A stretch of DNA of 64,000 nucleotides, from the NCBI GenBank assembly GCA_040218535.1, contig JAVJRG010000012.1, forward strand, positions 806,001-870,000. The letters are read 5' to 3'. Positions 17,054 through 26,011 of this stretch are shown here, in pieces. This DNA comes from Lacipirellulaceae bacterium. Its GTDB lineage: Bacteria; Planctomycetota; Planctomycetia; Pirellulales; Lacipirellulaceae. Below the pieces are notes generated by a model. That model saw only the letters and a list, made by a program, of their open reading frames with translations, made no database searches and had not been told where the DNA came from. Position 1 is the first letter of the stretch. Every line of letters begins with the position of its first letter. Both the position numbers and the translations under genes were made by a program.

Positions 17054-17974
17054 TTAATTAAAAATGGTGCGAGAACGACGCCAAGTCATTAGCGTGCTCG
17101 CGAGAAATAAAAAGCAACTAAGAGCTGCTGGCTCAGGGACCGCGACCAAAGAAACAGGTGGTGCGGTCACCGTGCCAAACTGTTGTTGCCATGTTAAAAG
17201 GTCGGAACCATCGACCCAGTCGTCATCGTTTCCATCGGCAGGCTCGATAGGACCCGTTTGGCCGAAACCGTTCTGCCAAAGGGTTAAGTCGCTGCCATCG
17301 ACCTCGAAATCGTTGTTGAAGTCAGCAATCCCCAGCCCAATCAGTTCAGCCCGCAACTCCCCGATAGCAGCCAGTCGCTGGGCTAACGTCCAGGTTCCAC
17401 TGGGATCGTAAACTAGCGGAAAGAGGAACGTGTCAGAACGCTCGAGTCCACTACCGTGCAGTCTTAGTGGAACGCCATAGATCCCGGGTGCTGACCCAGA
17501 TGCCAGCTCAAAGAACCCATCCGCGTGCCACTGCGGCGCTCCCGTGTAGGTCCCCCAGACCATCCCAACCTTTCTTGCAGAGGTCTGGTTGATCGCGTAG
17601 TCCGTCACGGGGCTACTCACCGGGTTACCAAGGCTATCGAACGCTGGATTCTCGAAGGTTAGTTCAGCGGTCGTTGTGGTTGGGCCGGTTCCATTCCAAT
17701 AGAGCAAAGGTCCGACGGCTTCCAATTCGAAGGTCGTTCCCGTGCTGACGCCATTGACCGGAAACGTGACCCCAAATCCTGGAGAGTCCGTGAAGATCAA
17801 AGTCGCAAAGTTGTCGAGCAATGCAAAGTTGTTATTCACTTGCGGAAGCAACTGCTGCGTCACGGGATCGACGCGAATGTCGATCGGTGTTTCGTGTGCG
17901 AAACAACTCGCCGAACGAGCAGCAACCATGATCAACAATGTCGCTACGAAATATCTTCGTTGATCCCTACTCAT
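17054..17974 (-). CDS. Dockerin-like PEP-CTERM protein
   Basis: A 306-residue exported protein with a signal peptide (YFVATLLIMVAARSASC). The N-terminal 210 residues are beta-rich and unrecognised. Two dockerin-type calcium loops follow: DFNNDFEVDGSDLTLWQNGFG and DGNDDDWVDGSDLLTWQQQFG. The C-terminus carries VPEPA, a hydrophobic helix and WRRSR. In planctomycetes such paired EF-hand-like loops precede the sorting signal in many surface proteins. The ATG at 17974 follows GGAGGA. It is the middle gene of the operon with the pseudopilin (18 bases upstream) and the CHRD protein. Confidence 0.85.
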   Translation of the reverse strand: MSRDQRRYFVATLLIMVAARSASCFAHETPIDIRVDPVTQQLLPQVNNNFALLDNFATLIFTDSPGFGVTFPVNGVSTGTTFELEAVGPLLYWNGTGPTTTTAELTFENPAFDSLGNPVSSPVTDYAINQTSARKVGMVWGTYTGAPQWHADGFFELASGSAPGIYGVPLRLHGSGLERSDTFLFPLVYDPSGTWTLAQRLAAIGELRAELIGLGIADFNNDFEVDGSDLTLWQNGFGQTGPIEPADGNDDDWVDGSDLLTWQQQFGTVTAPPVSLVAVPEPAALSCFLFLASTLMTWRRSRTIFN

Positions 17975-17992
17975 CTGTGATTCCTCCTCTCT

Positions 17993-18724
17993 TTAGAAAG
18001 ACTCACCCTGGCCTGGTGCAGCAAAGTTGAAGCCCGTTTCTGCCCAGTTACGGACGGTGGCTTCAGGGATCGCCTTCACGTGGCCGTCGACATACAGGTA
18101 GTTAGCAATATCACCGGCATGACGGTCGGGTTGGATCTCGGCAATCATACGAGGCCAAGTTCGGCCTCTCTCGACGTTGCGTGGACTGAACCACACGCTG
18201 CCGGGATGGGCGTGATCCAGGAGTTCCAGCGCTGCGTTGCTCACCACTTCGGTCTTGCGATAATCCGAACCCTCGAAAGCAAGAATGGTCTGCGAAGTCG
18301 CCTTCAACTGGTCGATGCGTTCCACCGAATCGGGTCCTGGCAATGCCAAGTACTCGCTCATCAAATAGCTGGTACTTCGATGCTTCAGCCAGACCTCACG
18401 GTGAGGATCGTCTGGACAGACGCGCATCCGATCCACGTTTTCTAAGTAAGGACTGGTGGAATAGACCCAGGACTGGGTTTCCCCTTCGTGCGAAGTTCGC
18501 GGGAAGCGCCCATTATGTGAGTCGATATACATCATCATCGCCAAGCCAAGTTGATGCAGGTTGTTCGCACATTGCGCACGCCGAGCGCTCGCTCGTGCCG
18601 CCTGCACCGCAGGCAACAGCAAGCCGATCAGCACGCCAATAATGGCGATGACCACCAACAACTCGACGAGCGTGAACCCCCGCGAACCCGAAGGTCGCAG
18701 GGTCCGAACTCGTTCGATTTGCAT
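17993..18724 (-). CDS. Type II secretion pseudopilin-like protein (DUF1559 type)
   Basis: A 243-residue protein. The prepilin cleavage signal [19 protein letters not shown] lies near residue 15, with the methylated Phe after Gly and Glu at +5. A long hydrophobic helix and Ala/Arg-rich [21 protein letters not shown] follow. The C-terminus has [12 protein letters not shown], the H-x9-DG type ending common in these proteins. It should be processed by a prepilin peptidase and assembled in a pseudopilus. The ATG at 18724 is preferred to 18784 and follows a GGAG sequence. First gene of the three-gene operon with two PEP-CTERM proteins. Confidence 0.88.
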   Translation of the reverse strand: MQIERVRTLRPSGSRGFTLVELLVVIAIIGVLIGLLLPAVQAARASARRAQCANNLHQLGLAMMMYIDSHNGRFPRTSHEGETQSWVYSTSPYLENVDRMRVCPDDPHREVWLKHRSTSYLMSEYLALPGPDSVERIDQLKATSQTILAFEGSDYRKTEVVSNAALELLDHAHPGSVWFSPRNVERGRTWPRMIAEIQPDRHAGDIANYLYVDGHVKAIPEATVRNWAETGFNFAAPGQGESF

Positions 18725-18831
18725 TCTTACTCCAAGGAGAGCAACAAGATTGCAGAGATCGAAGCCACAGACGCCATCGCGCAAAGCTTGCGCAACGGAG
18801 CTAGGACTTCATGCCAGAGAAAATACCGCGA

Positions 18832-19392
18832 CTAGCAGCCCCGCGGTGGCGGCGTAGGTGGAGCAAAAGAAGGAGAACACACCGCTTGCGGCTTAGCCGT
18901 CACAACCGCTTCCACATTCCTTTCAAAAGAAACGAGCACCAAAGGCGGTGGCGGCGCGAGCGTAATCGACTGTGAAGCGAACGAAATCCCTTGGCATTGG
19001 AGTGCCTTCAGCACGACAACGCGTTTGTCATTTTTCTTCGGCGTCGGCGACTTCGCAACACGCTTCGGTGAGCAGCAGCTCGCTTGTTTTGAACAGCAAC
19101 TGCGAGAGGTCGAGCAGCACGCTGGCCGTGGCGTCTCTTTGACGGCCGCCAAGACAAAAGCCGGTGGCGTCACACCTTCGCGACGCGCCCACGCGAGCCG
19201 TTCACTCAGCGAATGGCAGCAGCAATTGCTCCAGCAATGCTGCGCTGATTTGCACCCGCAAGGACAGTTCTCACAAGGAAACCGCTCCCCCGCCACTTGT
19301 GGCTTAGCCGTCTCCCCCGTCGGCAACGGCACCCCCAGCGCTACGGTGGCGAACCAGCCGATCAGCAGAAGACAAAAAAGTCGCCGTAGCAT
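18832..19392 (-). CDS. Cys-rich exported protein
   Basis: A 186-residue protein with a signal peptide (MLRRLFCLLLIGWFATVALG). It has a Cys cluster CENCPCGCKSAQHCWSNCCCH near residue 40, a conserved-looking helix SLSERLAWARREGVTPP, and a second cluster CCSTSRSCCSKQASCCS. The C-terminus is Pro-rich. Clusters of this sort are often near metal efflux or metal enzyme genes, and here it is divergent from an exported nickel superoxide dismutase. Metal binding is inferred, not shown. The ATG at 19392 is chosen for the signal peptide over 19443. Confidence 0.7.
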   Translation of the reverse strand: MLRRLFCLLLIGWFATVALGVPLPTGETAKPQVAGERFPCENCPCGCKSAQHCWSNCCCHSLSERLAWARREGVTPPAFVLAAVKETPRPACCSTSRSCCSKQASCCSPKRVAKSPTPKKNDKRVVVLKALQCQGISFASQSITLAPPPPLVLVSFERNVEAVVTAKPQAVCSPSFAPPTPPPRGC

Positions 19393-19501
19393 GTGTGGAG
19401 ATGGGAGTGGGGAGTTCAGGCGAGGTGACTTGGGCAAAGTCAAACAGTCATCCTATTCCAACTGGCCACTTACGCAAGCAGCGGGGATCGATTTTGGCAG
19501 T

Positions 19502-19530
19502 TTGACCTTGCTAACGAGGGGTGCTACGTT
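19502..19530 (+). promoter_or_regulatory. Possible promoter of the nickel superoxide dismutase gene
   Basis: TTGACC at 19502-19507 and a weak TACGTT at 19525-19530, separated by 17 bases, 64 bases before the start codon. The first hexamer is good, the second poor. Confidence 0.3.
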
Positions 19531-19594
19531 GAATCGCCATGAGGCTGCCGCCAGCCGAGACACAAGCTCCCCGCTCGACCAAGGAGAAACCACG

Positions 19595-20092
19595 ATGAAA
19601 ACCAAACTCACGAGAACTTTGCTAGCCGCAGGCATGATTGCCGTCACAGCCGCCCCGCTCGCCTACGTTTACGCCCACTGCGAAGTCCCCTGCGGCGTCT
19701 ACGACGACGATCGCCGCTTCACGGACATGCGCGAGGACCAGACCACGATCGCCAAGTGCATTGCGAATATTGGTGAGTTAGCAGGCACGCACGATGCCAA
19801 CGGCCACAATCAACTCGCGCGTTGGGTAGCGACCAAAGAAGATCACGCAACGCGGACACAACACACGATCGCCCAGTACTTTATGACCCAACGAATCAAA
19901 GCGGACGATCCGAAGTACGTCGACAAGCTCACCAAGGCCCACGCCGTGATGGTAGCAGCCATGAAGTGCAAGCAAGCTGCTGACCCCGCTACGGCTGAGG
20001 CTCTTAGCAAAGCGATCAATGCATTTGAAGTCGCCTACCACGGCCACTCACATGCCGATGGCCATGGCCACGACGATCACGGAGATCACTAG
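19595..20092 (+). CDS. sodN: Nickel superoxide dismutase with a Sec signal peptide
   Basis: A 165-residue precursor. Residues 1-27 form a signal peptide ending AYVYA, and the mature protein would start HCEVPCGVYDD. That is the nickel hook of NiSOD: His28 (mature His1), Cys29 and Cys33 bind nickel and Tyr36 is conserved. A helical bundle follows. The enzyme disproportionates superoxide to peroxide and oxygen. The C-terminal tail is His-rich (HGHSHADGHGHDDHGDH), which could hold nickel. Streptomyces-type enzymes are cut by SodX; no sodX is adjacent, so signal peptidase cleavage may expose His1. The ATG follows AAGGAG. A strong terminator follows. Confidence 0.88.
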   Translation: MKTKLTRTLLAAGMIAVTAAPLAYVYAHCEVPCGVYDDDRRFTDMREDQTTIAKCIANIGELAGTHDANGHNQLARWVATKEDHATRTQHTIAQYFMTQRIKADDPKYVDKLTKAHAVMVAAMKCKQAADPATAEALSKAINAFEVAYHGHSHADGHGHDDHGDH

Positions 20093-20132
20093 TTTCAGCC
20101 CTTAGCTGCTAGCAGGTTTGATCTGTCATTTA

Positions 20133-20159
20133 GCCGCGGTGCTTGCACCGCGGTTTTTT
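20133..20159 (+). terminator. Intrinsic terminator after sodN
   Basis: The stem CCGCGGTGC (20134-20142) pairs with GCACCGCGG (20145-20153) and is followed by six T residues. It lies 40 bases after the sodN stop codon. Confidence 0.88.
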
Positions 20160-20292
20160 CATACGCATTTCCGGCAGTCGAACCTTTCATCTCAACCCCT
20201 CGTACAAGAGGTCGTAAAACAAATCGGTTCGCTACCGCAAGGCGAACATTGTCGCACGGCTACCAACAGGACCGCGGTAAGCTTGTGCCTCG

Positions 20293-21099
20293 ATGAAAAC
20301 GTCGCTCGCGATGCCCGCTGTCACAATTCCAGGTCGCCTTCGACCCTTGGTTCTGGCCTGTGTCCTCTTCGTTCCTGTTTCTGCGATCGCCGGCCCGCCA
20401 CGTCTGGAATTCGATTTCGGTCGTGCAGTTGCCTGCCAGGTCTTGCCGACAGATCTTGAATCCGAAGACTTCGCTGAAGAGAAGCTGATCCAATTCTCGC
20501 TCCCCATCTCCGTGCAGCTTCTGTCAGGTGATATTGCTCAGGCAGAAGCGATTCGCATCGAACTGACCGATCATGATAAGCGCATGCTGGTCCACGATTT
20601 TGCGCCACAGACACGGCTAGAAAGCCAGCACACCGAGGCAATCTTGCGGACCGAATCGACAGAGGATAGCCATTCCTTGAGCGCCACTTTGGGTGGTGAG
20701 GCACCGGTCCCTGTGGGAGACTTGGTCGCTCACGTGACGCCTTCAGTGAGTGGTGCCCTTGGAAAACGCGACGCGGTCACGCAGACCGAGCGGCTTTTAC
20801 CACCGAAGCAGGTGGTGGTCGCTAGCGGGACGAAGCACAACCGGCACGGAGTGTTCTTTCAGCTTCGCCCCACTCCGCAAACGACACTCGAAGGCCAGCA
20901 TGAGGTGACGGTCACCCTGCGTGTCTCCAAGCGATGGCGAGGGGACACACTTCGTGTCGAGCTATCGGCTCAAGGAAACGAAAAGTTTCTGTGGATGGAG
21001 CGCGAGACGACTTTCGCGAAAAAAACGGCTGATATCGCGCTCTACCTCACGGGCGATCGTGAAGCGCGCCTGGCGGCTGAACAGTTTCTGAGGCAGTAG
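20293..21099 (+). CDS. Exported hypothetical protein
   Basis: A 268-residue protein with a signal peptide (RPLVLACVLFVPVSAIA, cleaved near AIA-GP). The mature part alternates short polar and hydrophobic stretches typical of beta-sandwich domains, with IELTDHDKRMLVHDF and RVSKRWRGDTLRVELSAQG as the most regular segments. I recognise no family or catalytic motif. It is transcribed after the sodN terminator, so it is probably a separate unit. It ends five bases before the end of a convergent PEP-CTERM gene. Confidence 0.65.
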   Translation: MKTSLAMPAVTIPGRLRPLVLACVLFVPVSAIAGPPRLEFDFGRAVACQVLPTDLESEDFAEEKLIQFSLPISVQLLSGDIAQAEAIRIELTDHDKRMLVHDFAPQTRLESQHTEAILRTESTEDSHSLSATLGGEAPVPVGDLVAHVTPSVSGALGKRDAVTQTERLLPPKQVVVASGTKHNRHGVFFQLRPTPQTTLEGQHEVTVTLRVSKRWRGDTLRVELSAQGNEKFLWMERETTFAKKTADIALYLTGDREARLAAEQFLRQ

Positions 21100-21104
21100 C
21101 TCTT

Positions 21105-22007
21105 CTAGCGCCGACGTCGAAAACCCTGAGCAAGCCCCACGGCCCAACATGCCAGTAGGGCAGAGCTTGGTGAGGGTACTGTTGCCACCTCTGGTGCAGG
21201 CTCGGGGCTGAATTGTTGCTGCCAAAGCAAGTAGTCGGAGCCATCAATTGCGAAGTTAGCGTTGAAGTCGCCATTGGCCGCGATCGAAAAACCAATTCCG
21301 CCAAAAGTGTCTTCCCAAAGATCGAGATCTTCACCATCGACGAAGGAGTCCCCGCTCGTATCAGCGGCGACACTGACCGCGAGACTTCCTCCCACGGAGC
21401 CCGAGGAGCTGCCCAAGGCAAAGGTCTCGCTGGAGGTCGTAGCACTCAGGGCGTAACTGCCTTGTGCGAGGAAGAACGAGCGATACTGTTCGTCACCCGT
21501 TGAAGATCCGAACAGCACGACCGGAGAGTTTGGGAATTGAGTATTGATAAGCTGCAAGGATGCTTCCCCACCATCCGATTGACTGACCGTTGCAATCATC
21601 GTGACGCGGTGTGCTGTGTCGGTTTCGAAAAGCTGCTCGAACGAGGCGGACGAGGAGACACGAGGCTCATTCGGGGGGTCGCTCTGCCCGTTGGTGCTCG
21701 AAGTGGAAGTGGCTGAGAACTCGAAGAGTGCTCCGTTGCCACCCGAATTACTTAGCGTTGGAATCACGCTAGAGGCTGCCCGGTCGATAACGCCTCCGCC
21801 GAAGGCTTGCAAACTGAGGTCGTTGCCGCTGAGGTCGCTGACCAGTTCGTTTTGGCTGTCGCCTGGAACCGATGCTGCGATTTCGCCGTTAATGCTTGAG
21901 AAGCTGACCCCCGCTTGAGTATCGGAGGAAACGATCGCGAAAAGGGTTACAGAAAATGTTACGAAAAGCTGCCGTTGCAGGTTGCTGAGAAGCCCGTCTT
22001 GTTGCAT
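21105..22007 (-). CDS. Dockerin-like exported protein with a variant PEP-CTERM signal
   Basis: A 300-residue exported protein with a signal peptide (LFVTFSVTLFAIVSSDTQA). The middle is Ser/Thr-rich and beta-like. Two calcium-loop repeats follow (DTSGDSFVDGEDLDLWEDTFG and DFNANFAIDGSDYLLWQQQF). The C-terminus is VPSPSSALLACWAVGLAQGF plus RRRR: the usual Pro-Glu-Pro is replaced by Pro-Ser-Pro, so exosortase recognition is less certain, though the hydrophobic helix and Arg cluster are intact. Confidence 0.8.
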   Translation of the reverse strand: MQQDGLLSNLQRQLFVTFSVTLFAIVSSDTQAGVSFSSINGEIAASVPGDSQNELVSDLSGNDLSLQAFGGGVIDRAASSVIPTLSNSGGNGALFEFSATSTSSTNGQSDPPNEPRVSSSASFEQLFETDTAHRVTMIATVSQSDGGEASLQLINTQFPNSPVVLFGSSTGDEQYRSFFLAQGSYALSATTSSETFALGSSSGSVGGSLAVSVAADTSGDSFVDGEDLDLWEDTFGGIGFSIAANGDFNANFAIDGSDYLLWQQQFSPEPAPEVATVPSPSSALLACWAVGLAQGFRRRR

Positions 22008-22398
22008 GAGTCATCCGCCGTGTCAGGGAAGTTGAAGCAAACTGATGATACGTAGCTCCTTCCTGCTGTCTCGCCTCATCCCTGGGCGCGTTCCGTATTG
22101 TAGCTAGTTGCTCTACGGCACGCCACAATCTTGACCCTCTTAGGTTTGTGCGATCACCACGCAGCGATCTTAATCGAGACAAGCGTCATCGAAATGTAGG
22201 CGCATTCTCTGCGGCTGTCATTGGTCGCCATTGCCGAGAGCTTGGCCTAAGTTGTTGTGGCTTAGTCGTTTAAGAGGATCGGCTAGAACGGTACTGAAGG
22301 TGTGGCGCAATCATTGCCTCTGAGTGATCGGAACAAGATAAGACCTGCAAGGATGGCGGACCCACAGAGAATCGGCACAGAGAAACAGAGTTACTCCT
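22008..22398. other. Intergenic region, 391 bases
   Basis: Divergent region between the variant PEP-CTERM gene and a small membrane protein gene. I see no gene, hairpin with a T run or known repeat; it should hold both promoters. Confidence 0.4.
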
Positions 22399-22686
22399 AT
22401 GTTAATCCCCATCGCAGCCGCCAGCGGCGGCATCATCGGCTGGCTTGTCGGCCTGGTTTGGCTCGGCAACCGCGGCAAGTCGAGCAGTGTCGCCGTCGGC
22501 GTTTTTGGAGCCTTGCTGGGGCTAGTGACGCAACTTTGGCTGCGTGGTACCACGCTCAGCGGGAGCACTCTCATTAGTAACCTGCCAGCAGCAATCGTCG
22601 GAGCCACCTTGCTCTTGGTGCTGTGGACGATCGCTCAACGGCTGTTTTTGGCTAAGCCGCAAGCGGTACGTGAGAGTGAATCCTAA
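22399..22686 (+). CDS. Small membrane protein, GlsB/YeaQ/YmgE-like
   Basis: A 95-residue protein with three hydrophobic helices: residues 1-22 (GGIIGWLVGLVWLG), about 30-48 (VAVGVFGALLGLV), and about 64-85 (AAIVGATLLLVLW). The Gly-rich helices and short charged linkers resemble the transglycosylase-associated family, small stress-linked membrane proteins whose function is unclear. The similarity is by pattern only. The ATG at 22399 is poorly supported by a ribosome-binding site. Confidence 0.55.
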   Translation: MLIPIAAASGGIIGWLVGLVWLGNRGKSSSVAVGVFGALLGLVTQLWLRGTTLSGSTLISNLPAAIVGATLLLVLWTIAQRLFLAKPQAVRESES

Positions 22687-22749
22687 CGATGTGTTCCCTT
22701 TCCTGCTTGCGGGAGAGGGCTAGCATGAGGGCGCGAATATCAGTCGCCC

Positions 22750-23787
<1,038 letters not shown>

Positions 23788-23793
23788 TTATCT

Positions 23794-23881
23794 GTAGGCC
23801 GGAGTGAGCGACAGCGAACTCCGGCGTCTTGTTGTATTTGGTATCGCATGCCGGAGTTCGCTAAAGCTCACTCCAGCCTAC
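23794..23881. repeat. Palindrome between ilvN and ilvC
   Basis: GTAGGCCGGAGTGAGCGACA and following bases (23794-23825) pair imperfectly with 23850-23881 (GCCGGAGTTCGCTAAAGCTC and following). A member of the family that carries the GAGCGACAGCGA core, seen again at 25545, 25777 and 29151. It may lower read-through from ilvN to ilvC or stabilise RNA ends. Confidence 0.7.
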
Positions 23882-23885
23882 TTGG

Positions 23886-24389
23886 CTATTCCTGAGCTTC
23901 GCCGTTGTGACGATTCACACCTCGCACCATTGCGATGCGTCCCGTGCGGGCAAGCTCGGTGATGCCGAAGGGTCGCATGAGGTCGATGAACGCCTCGATC
24001 TTCTTCTCAGGACCGGAGATTTCCACGACGACATTCTCGGGCCCGACGTCGACGACTTTGCCGCGGAAGATCGAGCACAGCTCGTGAATCTCCGCCCGCT
24101 GCGCGTCCTTCGCCGCCACCTTGATGAGCATGAGATCGCGCTCGACATAGTCCTGGGCGCTGATGTCGTCGACCTTCACAACAGTGACGATCTTCTCCAG
24201 TTGCTTCCGCACCTGATCCAGCACGCTATCGTCCCCCCGGACCACAAAGGTCATGCGGGAGAGACTTTTGTCCTCGGTCTCACCGACCGCCAAAGAATCG
24301 AGGTTGTACCCGCGCGAGGCGAGCATGCCCGAAACGTGCGAAAGCACACCCGGGACGTTTTGGACGAGGGCAGAGATAACGTGTCGCAT
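23886..24389 (-). CDS. ilvN: Acetolactate synthase small (regulatory) subunit
   Basis: A 167-residue regulatory subunit. The N-terminal ACT domain (MRHVISALVQNVPGVLSHVSGMLASRGYN) binds valine for feedback control, and the C-terminal half (from about residue 80, ERDLMLIKVAA and ELCSIFRGKVVDVGPE) completes the family. It pairs with the catalytic IlvB subunit encoded elsewhere. Upstream of ilvC on the same strand, so the two are likely coexpressed. Length is typical of the IlvH/IlvN group. Confidence 0.95.
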   Translation of the reverse strand: MRHVISALVQNVPGVLSHVSGMLASRGYNLDSLAVGETEDKSLSRMTFVVRGDDSVLDQVRKQLEKIVTVVKVDDISAQDYVERDLMLIKVAAKDAQRAEIHELCSIFRGKVVDVGPENVVVEISGPEKKIEAFIDLMRPFGITELARTGRIAMVRGVNRHNGEAQE

Positions 24390-24607
24390 GGTGGGGTGGA
24401 CCTCAGGGGAGGCCGTCAGGTTCGCCAGTCGTAAGGACCGGATAGGGCGGAAAAACCGAACCTTAGATGATAACTAGCAGGGATTGGGGCGACAACCGGC
24501 GGGAAAAGCCCTAAGCGTCAGCGCCGGGATCTCCCGGCTCTAACGCAGAGGGCTTTACTGGGAAAGTTGCAAGTGAGTAGCTATGATGCCCATGGAGTCT
24601 CAACGCC

Positions 24608-24824
24608 ATGAAATACGCCGTCATCGTCGAAAAGGGTGAATCGAGCTGGGGAGCCGATTTCCCCGAACTACTCGGTTGCGTCGCCGCCGCGGACTCGCGC
24701 GCGAGAAAGTGCTTGAACTGATCCGCGAGGCGGTTGAGTTTCACTCGAAGGGCTCAAGGAGAATGGCTAGGACGTTCCTGAGCCGCATTCGTTTAGTGAA
24801 TTGGTTGAGGTTGGGGCTGCGTAG
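24608..24824 (+). pseudogene. Broken HicB-type antitoxin gene
   Basis: Three frames together spell a HicB protein. Frame one from 24608 gives MKYAVIVEKGESSWGADFPE, LLGCVAAADSR. Frame two gives REKVLELIREAVEFHSKG. Frame three gives GLKENG, a TAG stop, then DVPEPHSFSELVEVGAA. The first shift lies in a CGCGCGCG run near 24696-24703 and the second near 24745-24751. HicB antitoxins neutralise the HicA RNase; no hicA is seen next to it. The gene is clearly dead unless the sequence contains errors. Confidence 0.8.
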
Positions 24825-24884
24825 GACAGTAGCTGAATCAGTTCGGAGATCAAACCTCGAACTTTTCTAGTTTAGGCCGATCAC

Positions 24885-25211
24885 ATGGCGAGCAGTTGGA
24901 AAGGTTATCGATCAATCACCGTTAACGATCTTCGTTTTCGCTGGCTTTGTGGATTCCATTATCCTGCGGAGATGGGCTCCGTCGGGTTTGCGAAAAATGG
25001 TGCTAATTGGCCTCCAGACACACTCTTGGTTCGTTTGGAATCATCGCCGCACAAAACTTTGACTGTCTGCTGGAAAGCTTGTAGGGGACCATTTGTCACG
25101 CCAAGTCTTGTTCGCAAACTAATAGAAAAAGCAATCGCGAAAAAGTGGCCCAGTGAGTTATCGGAACTGTGTCTTGACGGCGAGGCTGAAGGAATAAGTC
25201 ACAGATGCTAG
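24885..25211 (+). CDS. Small hypothetical protein
   Basis: A 108-residue protein. Composition is protein-like: an N-terminal beta pattern (YRSITVNDLRFRWLCGFH), then TLLVRLESSPHKTLTVCW, and a C-terminal helix VTPSLVRKLIEKAIAKKWPS. The arrangement ITVN-x4-RFRW, VCW and VTPSLVRKLIEKAI recalls a widespread small bacterial family of unknown function often encoded in accessory regions. The function cannot be stated. It lies just after the broken hicB gene. Confidence 0.55.
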   Translation: MASSWKGYRSITVNDLRFRWLCGFHYPAEMGSVGFAKNGANWPPDTLLVRLESSPHKTLTVCWKACRGPFVTPSLVRKLIEKAIAKKWPSELSELCLDGEAEGISHRC

Positions 25212-25250
25212 CGGGTAGCCGCGATAGTCGACCGCACAAGCCGTAGCACC

Positions 25251-25508
25251 CTAAGCCACAATCGCTTCCCGCAACATCTCGACCTTGGCAACCGCAAACC
25301 CTGCTCGCTCCACGTCCCCAACGGCTGAAGCAATGGCAGCGTGCATCGAATCGCCGCCTCGCTCGAACAGCAGTTCCATGCCTTCATCGTGCCCGCGTAT
25401 TGAGGCGTCAGCGCAACCCGCTTCGCCCAACGCGTCGGTGGCGTCCAGGATTTCTTCGTGGGTCATCGGAGGCGAAGTCACGATGACGCTGAATCGAAAA
25501 TCGCTCAT
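25251..25508 (-). CDS. Small hypothetical protein
   Basis: An 85-residue acidic protein: MSDFRFSVIVTSPPMTHEEI, then LDATDALGEAGCADASIRGH, then EGMELLFERGGDSMHAAIAS and a final helix. The alternation suggests a compact alpha/beta ferredoxin-like fold. It is similar in layout to small planctomycete proteins found with toxin-antitoxin genes, but I cannot name a family. The ATG at 25508 follows GGAG and is preferred to the in-frame start at 25523. Function unknown. Confidence 0.55.
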   Translation of the reverse strand: MSDFRFSVIVTSPPMTHEEILDATDALGEAGCADASIRGHDEGMELLFERGGDSMHAAIASAVGDVERAGFAVAKVEMLREAIVA

Positions 25509-25544
25509 GGGTTGGTTCTCCAAATAACGCTTCAGTTTAGCTCC

Positions 25545-25616
25545 GAAGGAGCGACGCTACGATAGCCCGGGGTGTAGCAACGGTGAGCGACAGCGAACCT
25601 TGCGGAACCCCGGGTT
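25545..25616. repeat. Palindrome with GAGCGACAGCGA core
   Basis: Arms AGCCCGGGGT (25564-25573) and ACCCCGGGTT (25607-25616) flank GGTGAGCGACAGCGAACC. It is one of three palindromes in the otherwise gene-free 503 bases before uvrA. Confidence 0.65.
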
Positions 25617-25776
25617 AGGATTCCATTGTACGAGCGACCGAGCGAAAAGCGTTGCGCGCGTGACAAGCATTGTTGAGGTCGCAAAGAGCCGGGACTGTAC
25701 GTGCCCAGTTTCGGCCTCGGGTCGTTGCTAGCGGTTGGCGACCGACTTGCTCGGCCGATATTGTAGGTTGCCCTCT

Positions 25777-25832
25777 GACCCAGGGCTGCGACCACACTCG
25801 CTGTCGCTCGCGATGGTCTTGCCCCTGGGCTA
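25777..25832. repeat. Palindrome with CGCTGTCGCTCGCGATGG core
   Basis: Arms around CCAGGGC (left) and GCCCCTGGGC (right) flank ACACTCGCTGTCGCTCGCGA. The same core with similar arms is present at 29151-29205. Confidence 0.65.
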
Positions 25833-25887
25833 GTATAGTGGCGCCCCTTCGGGGCTGACGTGTGCTTGCCCGAAGCCCTGGCACCGC

Positions 25888-25905
25888 GCGAGGCGTAGCT
25901 CGCGG
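25888..25905. repeat. Short GCGAGGCGTAGCTCGC hairpin
   Basis: GCGAG and CTCGC arms around GCGTAG, the same core as 16298-16315 and 41601-41626. It is about 105 bases before the uvrA start. Confidence 0.55.
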
Positions 25906-26011
25906 GCTAGCTTGGCGATCTCTTCTCCTCCGCAGCCCATTTCCCTTCCGCCCTCTCCCATGCTAGGCTGAACTGTTTGCCCAATCCCCAAAGTTGCTCG
26001 TCTAGCACTTT

